Positions 12,168-18,385 of a stretch of DNA of 37,131 nt are shown piece after piece. The notes below the pieces were generated by a model that searched no databases, was not told the DNA's origin, and saw only the letters and a list, made by a program, of their open reading frames with translations. Source of the DNA: a virus; the IMG/VR virus record IMGVR_UViG_3300046794_000284, positions 1 to 37,131 of that record; one strand, 5' to 3'. The position numbers were made by a program, and so were the translations under genes. Each line of letters opens with the position of its first letter. Position 1 is the stretch's first letter.

Positions 12168-12733
12168 CCGTGGACATCGAAAAACTGAAGGCGCTGGCAT
12201 TGGCGTATGTGTACGAAGACGGCGATCACTGGTATAGCGTAGGTCAACTCGCCGATGGCATCACCTACGACCCTGCGGTGAACTTCATTGCGGATTGCTC
12301 TGCCGCTGCTGTGCTTGAACTGATCGCCGAAGTCGAGCGCCTGAGCGCTGAGTTGGCTGCCGGTGCCGCGCGCCAGGGCGGCAATACTAGCCAAGTCGGC
12401 TGCGAGCGCGATGACGGATTACTCAACATCCACGCCGAAAGCGAAACGTGCGAGGTTTGCTCGGCTCCCGCAGCGGGAACGGTGGAGAAGGATGCGGAGC
12501 GGTATCGGTGTTTGCGCGACTTAATGCTCAGCGCAAAGGGAGGCGCGTCGTTGACCGTGAATCAGGAGTTGGCCTACTACGAGACACCTGAGCCAGGTGA
12601 GGAGGTCTGCTTCCAGTTCTACCCGGACACGCCGGTCGGCTTCTACGCCTTTAACGGAACAACGTTGGATGAGGTGGCTGACGCGGTAGTTGAGCAGTTC
12701 GGGGCGCACACCAAAGCCGGTAAGGAGGAATAG
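12164..12733 (+). CDS. Mosaic phage protein of unknown function
   Basis: 189 residues from the ATG at 12164, overlapping the stop before. An N-terminal domain (E-K-L-K-A-L-A-L-A to V-L-E-L-I-A-E-V-E-R-L) ends in a short coiled coil. A linker with C-E-V-C (about 108-111) follows, then a module with D-A-E-R-Y-R-C-L-R-D-L-M near 122 shared with the gene at 10379. The end (D-E-V-A-D-A-V-V-E-Q-F) is helical. The C-x-x-C could bind metal only if partnered, and no second pair is close. It ends directly at the start of xis. Confidence 0.55.
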   Translation: MTVDIEKLKALALAYVYEDGDHWYSVGQLADGITYDPAVNFIADCSAAAVLELIAEVERLSAELAAGAARQGGNTSQVGCERDDGLLNIHAESETCEVCSAPAAGTVEKDAERYRCLRDLMLSAKGGASLTVNQELAYYETPEPGEEVCFQFYPDTPVGFYAFNGTTLDEVADAVVEQFGAHTKAGKEE

Positions 12734-12925
12734 ATGAAACAGGCAAAACCAGCGATTCAATCTCGCTACGTCACCCTGCGCGAGTGGGCGGAGATGATGT
12801 TCTCCAAGATACCGCACGAGAACACCCTTCTCCGCTGGGTGCATGATGGGCGCATTCAGCCGCAACCGAAGAAGATCGGCAAGTCCTGGCAGGTAAAGCG
12901 GGACGCGCAGTACGTGGCGGACTAA
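12734..12925 (+). CDS. xis: Excisionase
   Basis: 63 residues behind TAAGGAGGAA. It follows the lambda Xis pattern: Y-V-T-L-R-E-W-A near 12, then T-L-L-R-W-V-H-D-G-R-I near 32 as the winged-helix recognition part, then P-Q-P-K-K-I-G-K-S-W-Q-V. Xis bends attR DNA and steers Int towards excision. It lacks the long basic C-terminal tail of lambda Xis (72 residues). It ends one base before the int start codon, so the two are co-expressed from the early operon. Confidence 0.85.
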   Translation: MKQAKPAIQSRYVTLREWAEMMFSKIPHENTLLRWVHDGRIQPQPKKIGKSWQVKRDAQYVAD

Positions 12926-12926
12926 G

Positions 12927-14024
12927 ATGGGCCGTAGACGACTCGCCAAGAACCGGGCCTTACCCCCGAACCTGTACCAGAACCCGATGGGGTATTTTTA
13001 CTACCGCAACCCGGTGGAGAAGACTCAAAAAGGGCTTGGCCGGGATAAGGCGCATGCGGTGCAGGAGGCTCGGGCGGCGAATGCCGCTTTGGCGACGCGC
13101 AAGCCCTCTTCTCTCGTGGACTGGGTGATGGGCAAGACCGAATACACCTTGGAAGGATGGCTTCCTGTGTACAAGGAATTGTGGATGGAGAAGAAAAAGC
13201 CGCGCGACAACACGATCCGTGCGTGCACCATGTACATCAAGCGGATGACCGATGCCGACATTGGAAGGCGTCGGCTGAAGGACATCACGACGGCGCACGT
13301 GGCGACATTCCTTGAGGACGTCGAAGAGGAAAGCGGTCAGGCGACGGCCAATGCAGTGCGCGCGCGCATGAGCGACGTGTTCCGATGGGCGGAAACGCAG
13401 GGGCTGATTGACGTCGGACGCAGTCCGGTCAGCGCAACCAGGGCGCCGCGGCCCCAGGTGAAGCGCGAGCGCCTGTCGCTGGAGCAGTTCCATGCTATCC
13501 ATGCGAAGGCGCCAAGGTGGCTGCAACGCGCGATGTACCTGGCTTTGACAACGGCCCAGCGTCGCGACGATATCGCCGGCATGAGGTTCTCCGACTGGCG
13601 AGAGGGCTTCTTGCACGTTACTCAAGGCAAGAGCAACGGGACGGTGAGGCTACGGCTCAGCGGGGATATCCGTTTGGCTAAGGTCGGCATGTCGATCGGC
13701 GAAGCAGTCCAGGCATGCCGAGATTTGATTACGACGCACTACCTTGTGCATCACGTTGAGCACCAAGGATCAGCCAAGCCGGGCGACCGGGTGACTAGCA
13801 ACGGCCTGTCGAATGCGTTCCAGAACGCACGGGAAGCGGCCGGAATCAAGGCTGCAGAGGGACGAACGCCGCCGAGCTTCCACGAGATTCGGAGCTTGGC
13901 CCAGCGCCTGTATCGCGAGCAGTACGGCGCTGCCTTTGCTCAGGCGATGCTCGGCCATAAGACTGCCGTCATGACAGACAAATATCACGATTTGCGCGGG
14001 GACTGGCAGGTAATCGCAGCCTAA
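12927..14024 (+). CDS. int: Lambda-type tyrosine integrase
   Basis: 365 residues. The N-terminal block M-G-R-R-R ... L-P-P-N-L-Y-Q-N, Y-Y-R-N-P and G-L-G-R-D matches the arm-binding domain of lambda Int. The core-binding domain spans about 70-175 and the catalytic domain 180-360. Catalytic residues are Arg212 (A-Q-R-R-D-D-I), Lys235 (Q-G-K-S-N-G), His319 and Arg322 (F-H-E-I-R-S-L), His344 (L-G-H-K) and Tyr353 (D-K-Y-H-D). Arg212 and Lys235 have the same numbers as in lambda Int. It cuts and rejoins attP with attB. It is the last gene of the rightward operon, next to the AT-rich attP candidate. Confidence 0.95.
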   Translation: MGRRRLAKNRALPPNLYQNPMGYFYYRNPVEKTQKGLGRDKAHAVQEARAANAALATRKPSSLVDWVMGKTEYTLEGWLPVYKELWMEKKKPRDNTIRACTMYIKRMTDADIGRRRLKDITTAHVATFLEDVEEESGQATANAVRARMSDVFRWAETQGLIDVGRSPVSATRAPRPQVKRERLSLEQFHAIHAKAPRWLQRAMYLALTTAQRRDDIAGMRFSDWREGFLHVTQGKSNGTVRLRLSGDIRLAKVGMSIGEAVQACRDLITTHYLVHHVEHQGSAKPGDRVTSNGLSNAFQNAREAAGIKAAEGRTPPSFHEIRSLAQRLYREQYGAAFAQAMLGHKTAVMTDKYHDLRGDWQVIAA

Positions 14025-14025
14025 G

Positions 14026-14167
14026 ATTTCAGTAAAATTTTATACGGATTTCTGTAAAATCCGCTGAAACCCGCATGGATGCTAGTTCGCGTGCTTGGCT
14101 GTACTTAACATTGGTGGCCGGATATTTTCTAAAGTAAATCAGTAGCTTAATGCTTAATCTAGCATTA
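14026..14167. other. Candidate phage attachment site (attP) region
   Basis: Directly after int the sequence turns AT-rich and carries ordered repeats. ATTTCAGTAAAAT (14026-14038) and ATTTCTGTAAAAT (14048-14060) are direct copies 22 bp apart, suitable as Int arm sites. The second lies in a perfect 7-bp hairpin (14045-14063). TAATGCT-TAATCT-AGCATTA (14148-14167) is a 7-6-7 dyad, the form of a tyrosine-recombinase core with a short overlap. The whole gap 14025-14245 has no gene. The core has not been proved against a host attB. Confidence 0.5.
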
Positions 14168-14245
14168 TACCGTACCCACCCACCTCCACTGTATAAGCAC
14201 AATGTAAACAATAACTTAGAGCTGTATTTTAGTAGGCCGGAGCGC

Positions 14246-14536
14246 TTAGCCTGCGATCAACCTGACCGACCACTCCTGCACGCACTCGGCGCCGTCCTGG
14301 GATTTCTCCGTGCCATAGAAAAGCATGCCGGTCGTCGTCATCGTGATCAGCTGAGCATTTTGAAGCTCGGGTATCAGCGGCTTCCGTTGCTGGTCGCTCG
14401 GTTCGTACAGGGTAGCTTCTGGTCGGTAGCCGCAGATCGCAACGACAAGTTCGCCCCGCACGCCCGTGCTGGCGGAAATCTCGCGGTCAGGCAGGCGCCG
14501 GCCGCGGTGCCGAAGTCGTTTGACGATACTGTACAT
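14246..14536 (-). CDS. Small protein under an SOS box, next to attP
   Basis: 96 residues if started at the ATG at 14536, which lies inside a LexA box, so the message would be nearly leaderless; GTG codons further in (residue 26) would give about 71 residues. The C-terminal half (I-P-E-L-Q-N-A-Q-L, then M-L-F-Y-G-T-E-K, then Q-E-W-S-V-R-L-I-A-G) looks like a small beta-barrel-type phage domain I cannot name. It is the last leftward gene before attP, where lysogenic-conversion or damage-response genes often sit. An SOS-induced function is inferred only from the box. Confidence 0.55.
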   Translation of the reverse strand: MYSIVKRLRHRGRRLPDREISASTGVRGELVVAICGYRPEATLYEPSDQQRKPLIPELQNAQLITMTTTGMLFYGTEKSQDGAECVQEWSVRLIAG

Positions 14537-14546
14537 GCATACAGTA
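14527..14546 (-). promoter_or_regulatory. LexA (SOS) box over the start of the 14246-14536 gene
   Basis: TACTGTACATGCATACAGTA (14527-14546) matches the outer TACTG ... CAGTA of the E. coli LexA consensus exactly and has the CTGT-N8-ACAG core used in betaproteobacteria. A TATACT just upstream on the minus strand (14550-14545) can serve as -10, so LexA would block this promoter. Confidence 0.7.
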
Positions 14547-14553
14547 TATCAGC

Positions 14554-15786
14554 CTACACAGTGTAGACCTCGCGCTCTTCGGGTGTGGCGACGCAGGCCT
14601 TGCCAAGCCTGGCGCGCACCTCCTGGATCGGCAATACGCGGCGCCCTACCTCGCCGTAGGTCTTGGACCGCAGCACGATCGTGATCGACTTCCGATTCCG
14701 GTAACCGGCGTCATGCGCCCATTTGTCGAGCGCCGCAAGATGATTGAACGACTCGACGAAGATACCGGGATGCTCCTTCATGACCATGCCGTGATGCACA
14801 TGGCCGACGTCTACATAATGGTGCTCGGTCTCGCCGTAGTCCTTCCGATAGTCGTTCGTCATCACGTGCGCCAACTGTTGCGGCCGGCACTTATCCGAAT
14901 GGTGCGTCATAACCAGCGTGTTACCCATGCGATAGGCGATGAATACCGAATCGTTGTTCAGCACGTTGACCCGCCCGGTATGCCCGTACGCGACGCGCAA
15001 GAGCTCCGCCATCCATATGTCGTTCGTCCGGCTGTGGTTGCCCTGATTAACGATGACGTCGACATGCCGGGCCTTCGTCAGCGCCTTCTCGACGATGAAG
15101 CGCATGACTCTGGAATAGACCTTGATCATCTTCGGGAAGCGCGTGTCGCAGTCGAGTCTATGTTTGCTGGCTTGAGTTTCGCCTTCGAAATTCTCGAAGT
15201 GAGTGGCGTCGCCGAGGTCGTTGATGACCAGGCGCTCACAGGATGGCAACTCGTCGATCAGGATGCCGATCGCGGCGCACAACTCTTGCTCGGCAATTTT
15301 CAGGTCAAAATGTTCGCCTACCTCGCTCGCATGGGCGAGCATTCCCAGATGGGCGTCCCCGATTTGGATCCATGGGATGACGTCGGACTGGAAGTCGAGC
15401 GGCGCCGCGGGAGCTACCAATGGGCCGACGTCCTCGATAAAGCCTGCGAGCGCCTCGCACATGAGCTCGCGCTGCCTCTCTGGATCGATCGCCGACTTGA
15501 CCCACTGCGCGGATGGCTTTCCATCCTTGTCGTAGTACGTCGACACGCCTTTGACCAGAAACCCATCTGGCACAACGTGCGTCATGTCGTGTGCCGGCGA
15601 GTAGCCCTGACGCGCCGCAGCTTTGTCGATGCGATCCAGTGCGGCGCAAATCGTACCTTTGCTCACGCCCAGCGCGCGCGACGCTGGCCGGATGCCACCA
15701 TGCTCGATCACAGCATCGAGGTACAGCGCCTGCTGGGGCGTGGCGAACTGGCGCAGCTGCGGGTCGTATTTGCGTGCTTCGGGCAT
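14554..15786 (-). CDS. Metallophosphoesterase with N-terminal helix-turn-helix
   Basis: 410 residues from the ATG at 15786, which has GAGGTG upstream; a longer frame to 15837 lacks a site. Residues 10-60 look like a winged HTH (G-G-I-R-P-A-S-R-A-L-G-V-S-K-G-T-I). From about 135 the calcineurin-like phosphoesterase motifs follow in order: G-D-A-H, N-D-L-G-D-A, Q-G-N-H-S, T-H-H-S-D and V-G-H-V-H-H. These bind two metals and hydrolyse phosphodiesters or phosphomonoesters; a DNA substrate is suggested by the HTH. Related proteins occur in phages without known role. It lies between lysis genes and attP, in the late orientation. Confidence 0.75.
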   Translation of the reverse strand: MPEARKYDPQLRQFATPQQALYLDAVIEHGGIRPASRALGVSKGTICAALDRIDKAAARQGYSPAHDMTHVVPDGFLVKGVSTYYDKDGKPSAQWVKSAIDPERQRELMCEALAGFIEDVGPLVAPAAPLDFQSDVIPWIQIGDAHLGMLAHASEVGEHFDLKIAEQELCAAIGILIDELPSCERLVINDLGDATHFENFEGETQASKHRLDCDTRFPKMIKVYSRVMRFIVEKALTKARHVDVIVNQGNHSRTNDIWMAELLRVAYGHTGRVNVLNNDSVFIAYRMGNTLVMTHHSDKCRPQQLAHVMTNDYRKDYGETEHHYVDVGHVHHGMVMKEHPGIFVESFNHLAALDKWAHDAGYRNRKSITIVLRSKTYGEVGRRVLPIQEVRARLGKACVATPEEREVYTV

Positions 15787-15793
15787 ATTCACC

Positions 15794-15964
15794 TCAAGGA
15801 TTGATGCGTGCCAGCACCAGGGCGAGCAATTCCGCATCGTTGGCTGTAGCGCGGATGTCGTCGGCCCAGATGGGCACCGAGCCGCGAGTTTTGGTCATGA
15901 CGGAATAGAAAAGCGCGCCCGGCTCTGAAGCAAAGGCGCGCATCTTCCGCAGCAGTTCGTCCAT
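15794..15964 (-). CDS. Small protein of unknown function
   Basis: 56 residues beginning M-D-E-L-L-R-K-M-R-A-F-A and ending L-A-L-V-L-A-R-I-N-P. Its stop codon is part of the ribosome binding site of the metallophosphoesterase gene seven bases later, and it starts 16 bp after the Rz stop, so packing supports it. It is helical with no membrane segment. No family is recognised. Confidence 0.55.
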   Translation of the reverse strand: MDELLRKMRAFASEPGALFYSVMTKTRGSVPIWADDIRATANDAELLALVLARINP

Positions 15965-15980
15965 GGCTATCTCATCGCAC

Positions 15981-16484
15981 TCACTTTCCCGCCGGCGGAT
16001 TCTGTGGCCATGCTTCGATCAAGGTACGTTTCTCGCTGTTGAACTTTTCAGCCGTGACTGCCAGTTCTCCGCGTCTTGTTGCGCACTCTGCAAGAACTTC
16101 CCCGTAGGCTCTGGCGGTGTTACGTAGGGCATCTGCGGTAGCGCCGGACATGCTGTTGCCAATGGCTGCGATGGTGTCGCGCAGGCCGCTAGTAGACACG
16201 CCAGCACGAGCGGCAAGAGCCTGGATGGTCTGATCGCGTTCCTGTGCATGCTGATTCGCCTCGTTGACTTGGGATTGAAGTTGCTGTTCACGCTGGCGGG
16301 CGGCGTCTTTTGCTTCGGCGAGCTGCTTCGCGTACTCGGCGCGGACCTCGTTGCGCCCGATGTCGCGCTCGTGCTCGAGGAACTGGTGCGCGCCGTACAG
16401 AACCCCGGCGGCCAGCGCTCCGAAAATGGCGATCTCGAAGGCGAGCTTGTATGGCGCCAGGCGCAAGAGTATGGCGGCGATCAT
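15981..16484 (-). CDS. Rz-like inner-membrane spanin (DUF2514-like)
   Basis: 167 residues. A membrane anchor at about 14-33 (A-F-E-I-A-I-F-G-A-L-A-A-G-V-L-Y-G-A) is followed by a long periplasmic coiled coil (35-90, E-Y-A-K-Q-L-A-E-A-K-D-A-A-R-Q-R-E-Q-Q-L) and a C-terminal domain with S-T-S-G-L-R-D. That layout is an i-spanin of the DUF2514 type, which joins the outer-membrane partner to disrupt the envelope at the last step of lysis. The partner Rz1 is encoded entirely inside it in another frame. The start overlaps the stop of the gene before (ATGA). Confidence 0.85.
   Translation of the reverse strand: MIAAILLRLAPYKLAFEIAIFGALAAGVLYGAHQFLEHERDIGRNEVRAEYAKQLAEAKDAARQREQQLQSQVNEANQHAQERDQTIQALAARAGVSTSGLRDTIAAIGNSMSGATADALRNTARAYGEVLAECATRRGELAVTAEKFNSEKRTLIEAWPQNPPAGK
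16019..16249 (-). CDS. Rz1-like outer-membrane lipoprotein spanin, embedded in Rz
   Basis: 76 residues from the ATG at 16249 (M-H-R-N-A-I-R-P). A signal peptide ends at the lipobox L20-A-A-C23, leaving a short mature lipoprotein that is proline-rich (P-A-L-P-Q-M-P-Y-V-T-P-P-E-P), as Rz1 proteins are. It lies wholly within the Rz gene in another frame, the arrangement of lambda Rz/Rz1. It is the outer-membrane half of the spanin complex. Confidence 0.82.
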   Translation of the reverse strand: MHRNAIRPSRLLPLVLACLLAACATPSQPLATACPALPQMPYVTPPEPTGKFLQSAQQDAENWQSRLKSSTARNVP

Positions 16485-16594
16485 CGACGAACCCGCGCGT
16501 CCGGCAGGCAGGTTGCGACCGCGTAGACGACAACCACGCCGGCCACGAAAGCACCGATCACCATACCGAGGAAGAATGCCTCAGAGATGCTCAT
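16481..16594 (-). CDS. Small single-pass membrane protein in the lysis cassette
   Basis: 37 residues. Residues 5-28 (E-A-F-F-L-G-M-V-I-G-A-F-V-A-G-V-V-V-V-Y-A-V) form one membrane helix with a short basic tail (D-A-R-V-R-R). It overlaps both neighbours by ATGA, so it is embedded in a translationally coupled lysis set between a holin-like gene and Rz. It could be a pinholin, antiholin or accessory peptide; no family assignment is possible at this length. Confidence 0.6.
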   Translation of the reverse strand: MSISEAFFLGMVIGAFVAGVVVVYAVATCLPDARVRR

Positions 16595-16827
16595 GGCTGA
16601 GTATCCTTCTTGATGCCGAGCGCCACGCCCAACGCTGCCACCGTTGCGCCCATGCCGAGGCCAAACGCCTGCAGGTCGAAATGCTGATGCTGGATCACGA
16701 CGTCGTACGCGCTCATGCCCAGGCCCTGCAATGAACCCAAGATGCCGATCACCCGGACTGGGCAGATCGTTTTGTTGTCGGGCTCCGTGAGAATGTCCCG
16801 AAGCTGTTTCTTTATCCAGTTCAGCAT
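16591..16827 (-). CDS. Holin-like membrane protein
   Basis: 78 residues from the ATG at 16827, preceded by GGAGGGG. A charged N-terminus (L-N-W-I-K-K-Q-L-R-D-I-L) is followed by two hydrophobic stretches (V-R-V-I-G-I-L-G-S-L-Q-G-L-G-M-S-A, about 24-40, and A-F-G-L-G-M-G-A-T-V-A-A-L-G-V-A-L-G-I, about 53-71). Two membrane segments, small size and a place next to the endolysin fit a holin or holin-associated protein. The exact class is uncertain. The endolysin gene overlaps its start. Confidence 0.6.
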   Translation of the reverse strand: MLNWIKKQLRDILTEPDNKTICPVRVIGILGSLQGLGMSAYDVVIQHQHFDLQAFGLGMGATVAALGVALGIKKDTQP

Positions 16828-17300
16828 TGCAGTTCCCCTCCCGCCCTGACGAAGACCCGGCGCAGGTCCGCTAGGTCGTTGGTGTGTTGCCCAAAGGTCG
16901 AGCCCGGAAAACTCGCCCAGCAGCTTGCGCATTTCGCGACGGCGCTGTCGAAGTTGCCCGCCTCGATGTCGGCCAGTGCGCCGCGCTCGCGAATCTGCTG
17001 CACGGCAATCGCATCCTGGCTCGCCGGAGAAAAGTCGCTCAGGCCAAGCTGTTTTTTGTACGGGTCGAAATAGCGCGCCAGCAGCTGATACCTGCCTGCA
17101 GCCGTCGACTTGATGCCGAGTCGCGGCAGATCGATCAACTGGCGCGGGTGATCGAGGTAGCTTGAGAACAGACGCGGATGGTCAGGGGTACTGCCCACAA
17201 GGACATTGAAGCCATTGTCCGACACGAGCAGCAGCCGGGCCCCGAGCTCACTGGTTGCGATGGTGTCGAGAAACGCTTTGAGTTGAGTGGATATGCTCAC
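16821..17300 (-). CDS. Lambda R-type endolysin (lytic transglycosylase)
   Basis: 159 residues. It aligns by eye with lambda R: A-F-L-D-T-I-A-T-S-E18 at the start (R has the catalytic Glu in S-E-G), then the F-N-V-L-V-G block, Y-L-D-H-P-R, K-S-T-A-A-G-R-Y-Q-L-L, K-Q-L-G-L-S-D-F-S-P-A-S-Q-D, Q-Q-I-R-E-R-G-A-L and C-A-S-C-W-A-S-F-P-G. The enzyme cleaves peptidoglycan with formation of anhydromuramic acid. There is no signal or membrane anchor, so it needs a holin for release. It overlaps the holin-like gene by 7 bp and follows another small membrane gene. Confidence 0.9.
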   Translation of the reverse strand: MSISTQLKAFLDTIATSELGARLLLVSDNGFNVLVGSTPDHPRLFSSYLDHPRQLIDLPRLGIKSTAAGRYQLLARYFDPYKKQLGLSDFSPASQDAIAVQQIRERGALADIEAGNFDSAVAKCASCWASFPGSTFGQHTNDLADLRRVFVRAGGELQC

Positions 17301-17303
17301 GGA

Positions 17304-17564
17304 CTACCCCTTGAAGAAGTGCTGCACGACCCACGTCACAACGCCGCCAACCGCCGACGCCGCGCCGCCTACGACCATCAATGTTTTCCAGCCGCCGCGC
17401 GCCTCGGAAAGAGTAAGCAGCACCTGATCGAGCTTTTCGGTCAGCTGCTGATTGCTCTCTTCAAGCCTCGCGGTGCTTGCGGAGAGATGGGAGACTTGGA
17501 CTTCAAGCCGGGTGATGTCGATGCGGGCCTGGACCAGCGCCTCGTTGTGGTTGGTGTCATTCAC
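17304..17564 (-). CDS. Coiled-coil protein with C-terminal membrane helix, XhlA-like lysis accessory
   Basis: 86 residues. The N-terminal 60 form a coiled coil (I-T-R-L-E-V-Q-V-S-H-L-S-A-S-T-A-R-L-E, then Q-L-T-E-K-L-D-Q-V-L-L) and the last 25 a single membrane helix (T-L-M-V-V-G-G-A-A-S-A-V-G-G-V-V-T-W-V-V). This plan is that of XhlA-like hemolysin or holin accessory proteins. It ends three bases before the endolysin. A terminator lies just upstream of its start, so it may have its own promoter or depend on antitermination. Confidence 0.6.
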   Translation of the reverse strand: MNDTNHNEALVQARIDITRLEVQVSHLSASTARLEESNQQLTEKLDQVLLTLSEARGGWKTLMVVGGAASAVGGVVTWVVQHFFKG

Positions 17565-17575
17565 GATGTGCCCAT

Positions 17576-17597
17576 AAAAAAGCCCGCAAGTGCGGGC
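17576..17597 (-). terminator. Rho-independent terminator, minus strand
   Basis: GCCCGCA and TGCGGGC pair across a two-base centre (17582-17597), followed on the minus strand by six T (17581-17576). It lies after the 17637-17912 gene and before the XhlA-like gene, so transcription into the lysis genes must read through it or restart. Confidence 0.75.
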
Positions 17598-17636
17598 GGG
17601 GTGAGGGGAAGCGTTTGCCGGTCGGTGCCGGCTCGG

Positions 17637-17912
17637 TCAATATTTGTCGCAGTGCCCAGGGTCGAACCTGTCGAGAAGCCGGCAGAGGATGCACGCCCAT
17701 CGCCTCCCCTCTTTGCGCACACGCTGCGCTCTGGCACTCAGATACTCGTCGTCGACGCCACCGGCCATCACGTTGCCGACGCGGTCGAATCCCTTGGCGA
17801 AGGTCCAGGCGCGCGGGGAGCCGACCAGGATCGAGACCAGCATCCACGGCACGGCGAGCACCGCGCACAGGACGCAGACCAACCAGATACCGAGCAACCC
17901 CACACGCGCCAT
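17637..17912 (-). CDS. Conserved small membrane protein of phage lysis regions
   Basis: 91 residues. One or two membrane helices lie in the first 32 (L-L-G-I-W-L-V-C-V-L-C-A-V-L-A-V-P-W-M-L-V-S-I). The cytoplasmic part carries S-P-R-A-W, F-D-R-V-G-N, L-S-A-R-A and W-A-C-I-L-C-R-L-L-D-R. I have seen this pattern in proteins of unknown function beside lysis genes in Burkholderiales phages. It could act as a holin, but that is not shown. It is flanked by two terminators and so forms a short transcription unit or a read-through island. Confidence 0.6.
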   Translation of the reverse strand: MARVGLLGIWLVCVLCAVLAVPWMLVSILVGSPRAWTFAKGFDRVGNVMAGGVDDEYLSARAQRVRKEGRRWACILCRLLDRFDPGHCDKY

Positions 17913-17928
17913 AGATGCCTCGCAAATG

Positions 17929-17951
17929 AAAAAGCCGCCTCGTGGGCGGCT
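17929..17951 (-). terminator. Rho-independent terminator, minus strand
   Basis: AGCCGCC and GGCGGCT pair across a five-base loop (17933-17951) and are followed on the minus strand by a T-run (17933-17930). It ends the tail-fibre transcript after the 17974-18357 gene. Confidence 0.75.
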
Positions 17952-17973
17952 CGTTGGAAAGGGACGACAGCGA

Positions 17974-18357
17974 TTACATCGCCAGGATCGCGGCGCCGCG
18001 CCCAGGCGCTATCAGGCCGGCTACTTCCAGCGCGTTGACGCCGGCAATGGTCAGTGCATCGGTAAGCACCACCGCAGGGGCCGCGTCTACCATGGCGATG
18101 TAGTCGGCGATCAGGGGATTGCCTACAGCAGCGGTACGGATCGCAGCGCGTTCTGCCTGCGTAAAGCGGTTGAGGAAGTCGAACGGGGTAATGCGCGTCA
18201 CCAGGTAGGAGGCGACAAGGCCGTCCAGTTGCCCATCAACCAGCTTCTGAAGGAATTCAACTTCCGAGAGCGGCTGGGCGCTGAGGTTGTAGGCAGTGCG
18301 TGCTTTGTCCAGCGCGGCTAGTTTTGCGGCGTCGGTTACGGTGACAGTAATATCCAT
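17974..18357 (-). CDS. Fibre-distal phage protein of unknown function
   Basis: 127 residues. The first 25 form strands (I-T-V-T-V-T-D-A-A-K-L), followed by a helical domain with L-V-T-R-I-T-P, F-L-N-R-F-T-Q-A-E-R-A-A-I and a C-terminal T-I-A-G-V-N-A-L-E-V-A-G-L-I. Proteins with this pattern commonly follow fibre genes in Burkholderiales phages; they may help fibre assembly, but this is not proven. It is the last gene before a terminator. Confidence 0.6.
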   Translation of the reverse strand: MDITVTVTDAAKLAALDKARTAYNLSAQPLSEVEFLQKLVDGQLDGLVASYLVTRITPFDFLNRFTQAERAAIRTAAVGNPLIADYIAMVDAAPAVVLTDALTIAGVNALEVAGLIAPGRGAAILAM

Positions 18358-18385
18358 GGTGTTCCTTTCTGGTCCAGGAGGAGAA

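Noticed and set aside
14189-14204. Third LexA-like box (CTGTATAAGCACAATG)
   Set aside because: Only the left half-site fits; the right half lacks ACAG.
12927-14536. Junction of two different prophages at 14 kb
   Set aside because: Possible but less simple: the early and late modules complement each other as one lambda-type genome and their composition is alike. Flanking sequence would be needed to settle it.
14150-14566. 138-codon plus-strand frame
   Set aside because: It crosses the attP candidate and is antisense to the SOS-box gene; no start signal.
14713-15804. 363-codon plus-strand open frame
   Set aside because: It is antisense to the metallophosphoesterase gene, whose motifs are clear on the minus strand; the plus-strand product matches no family.
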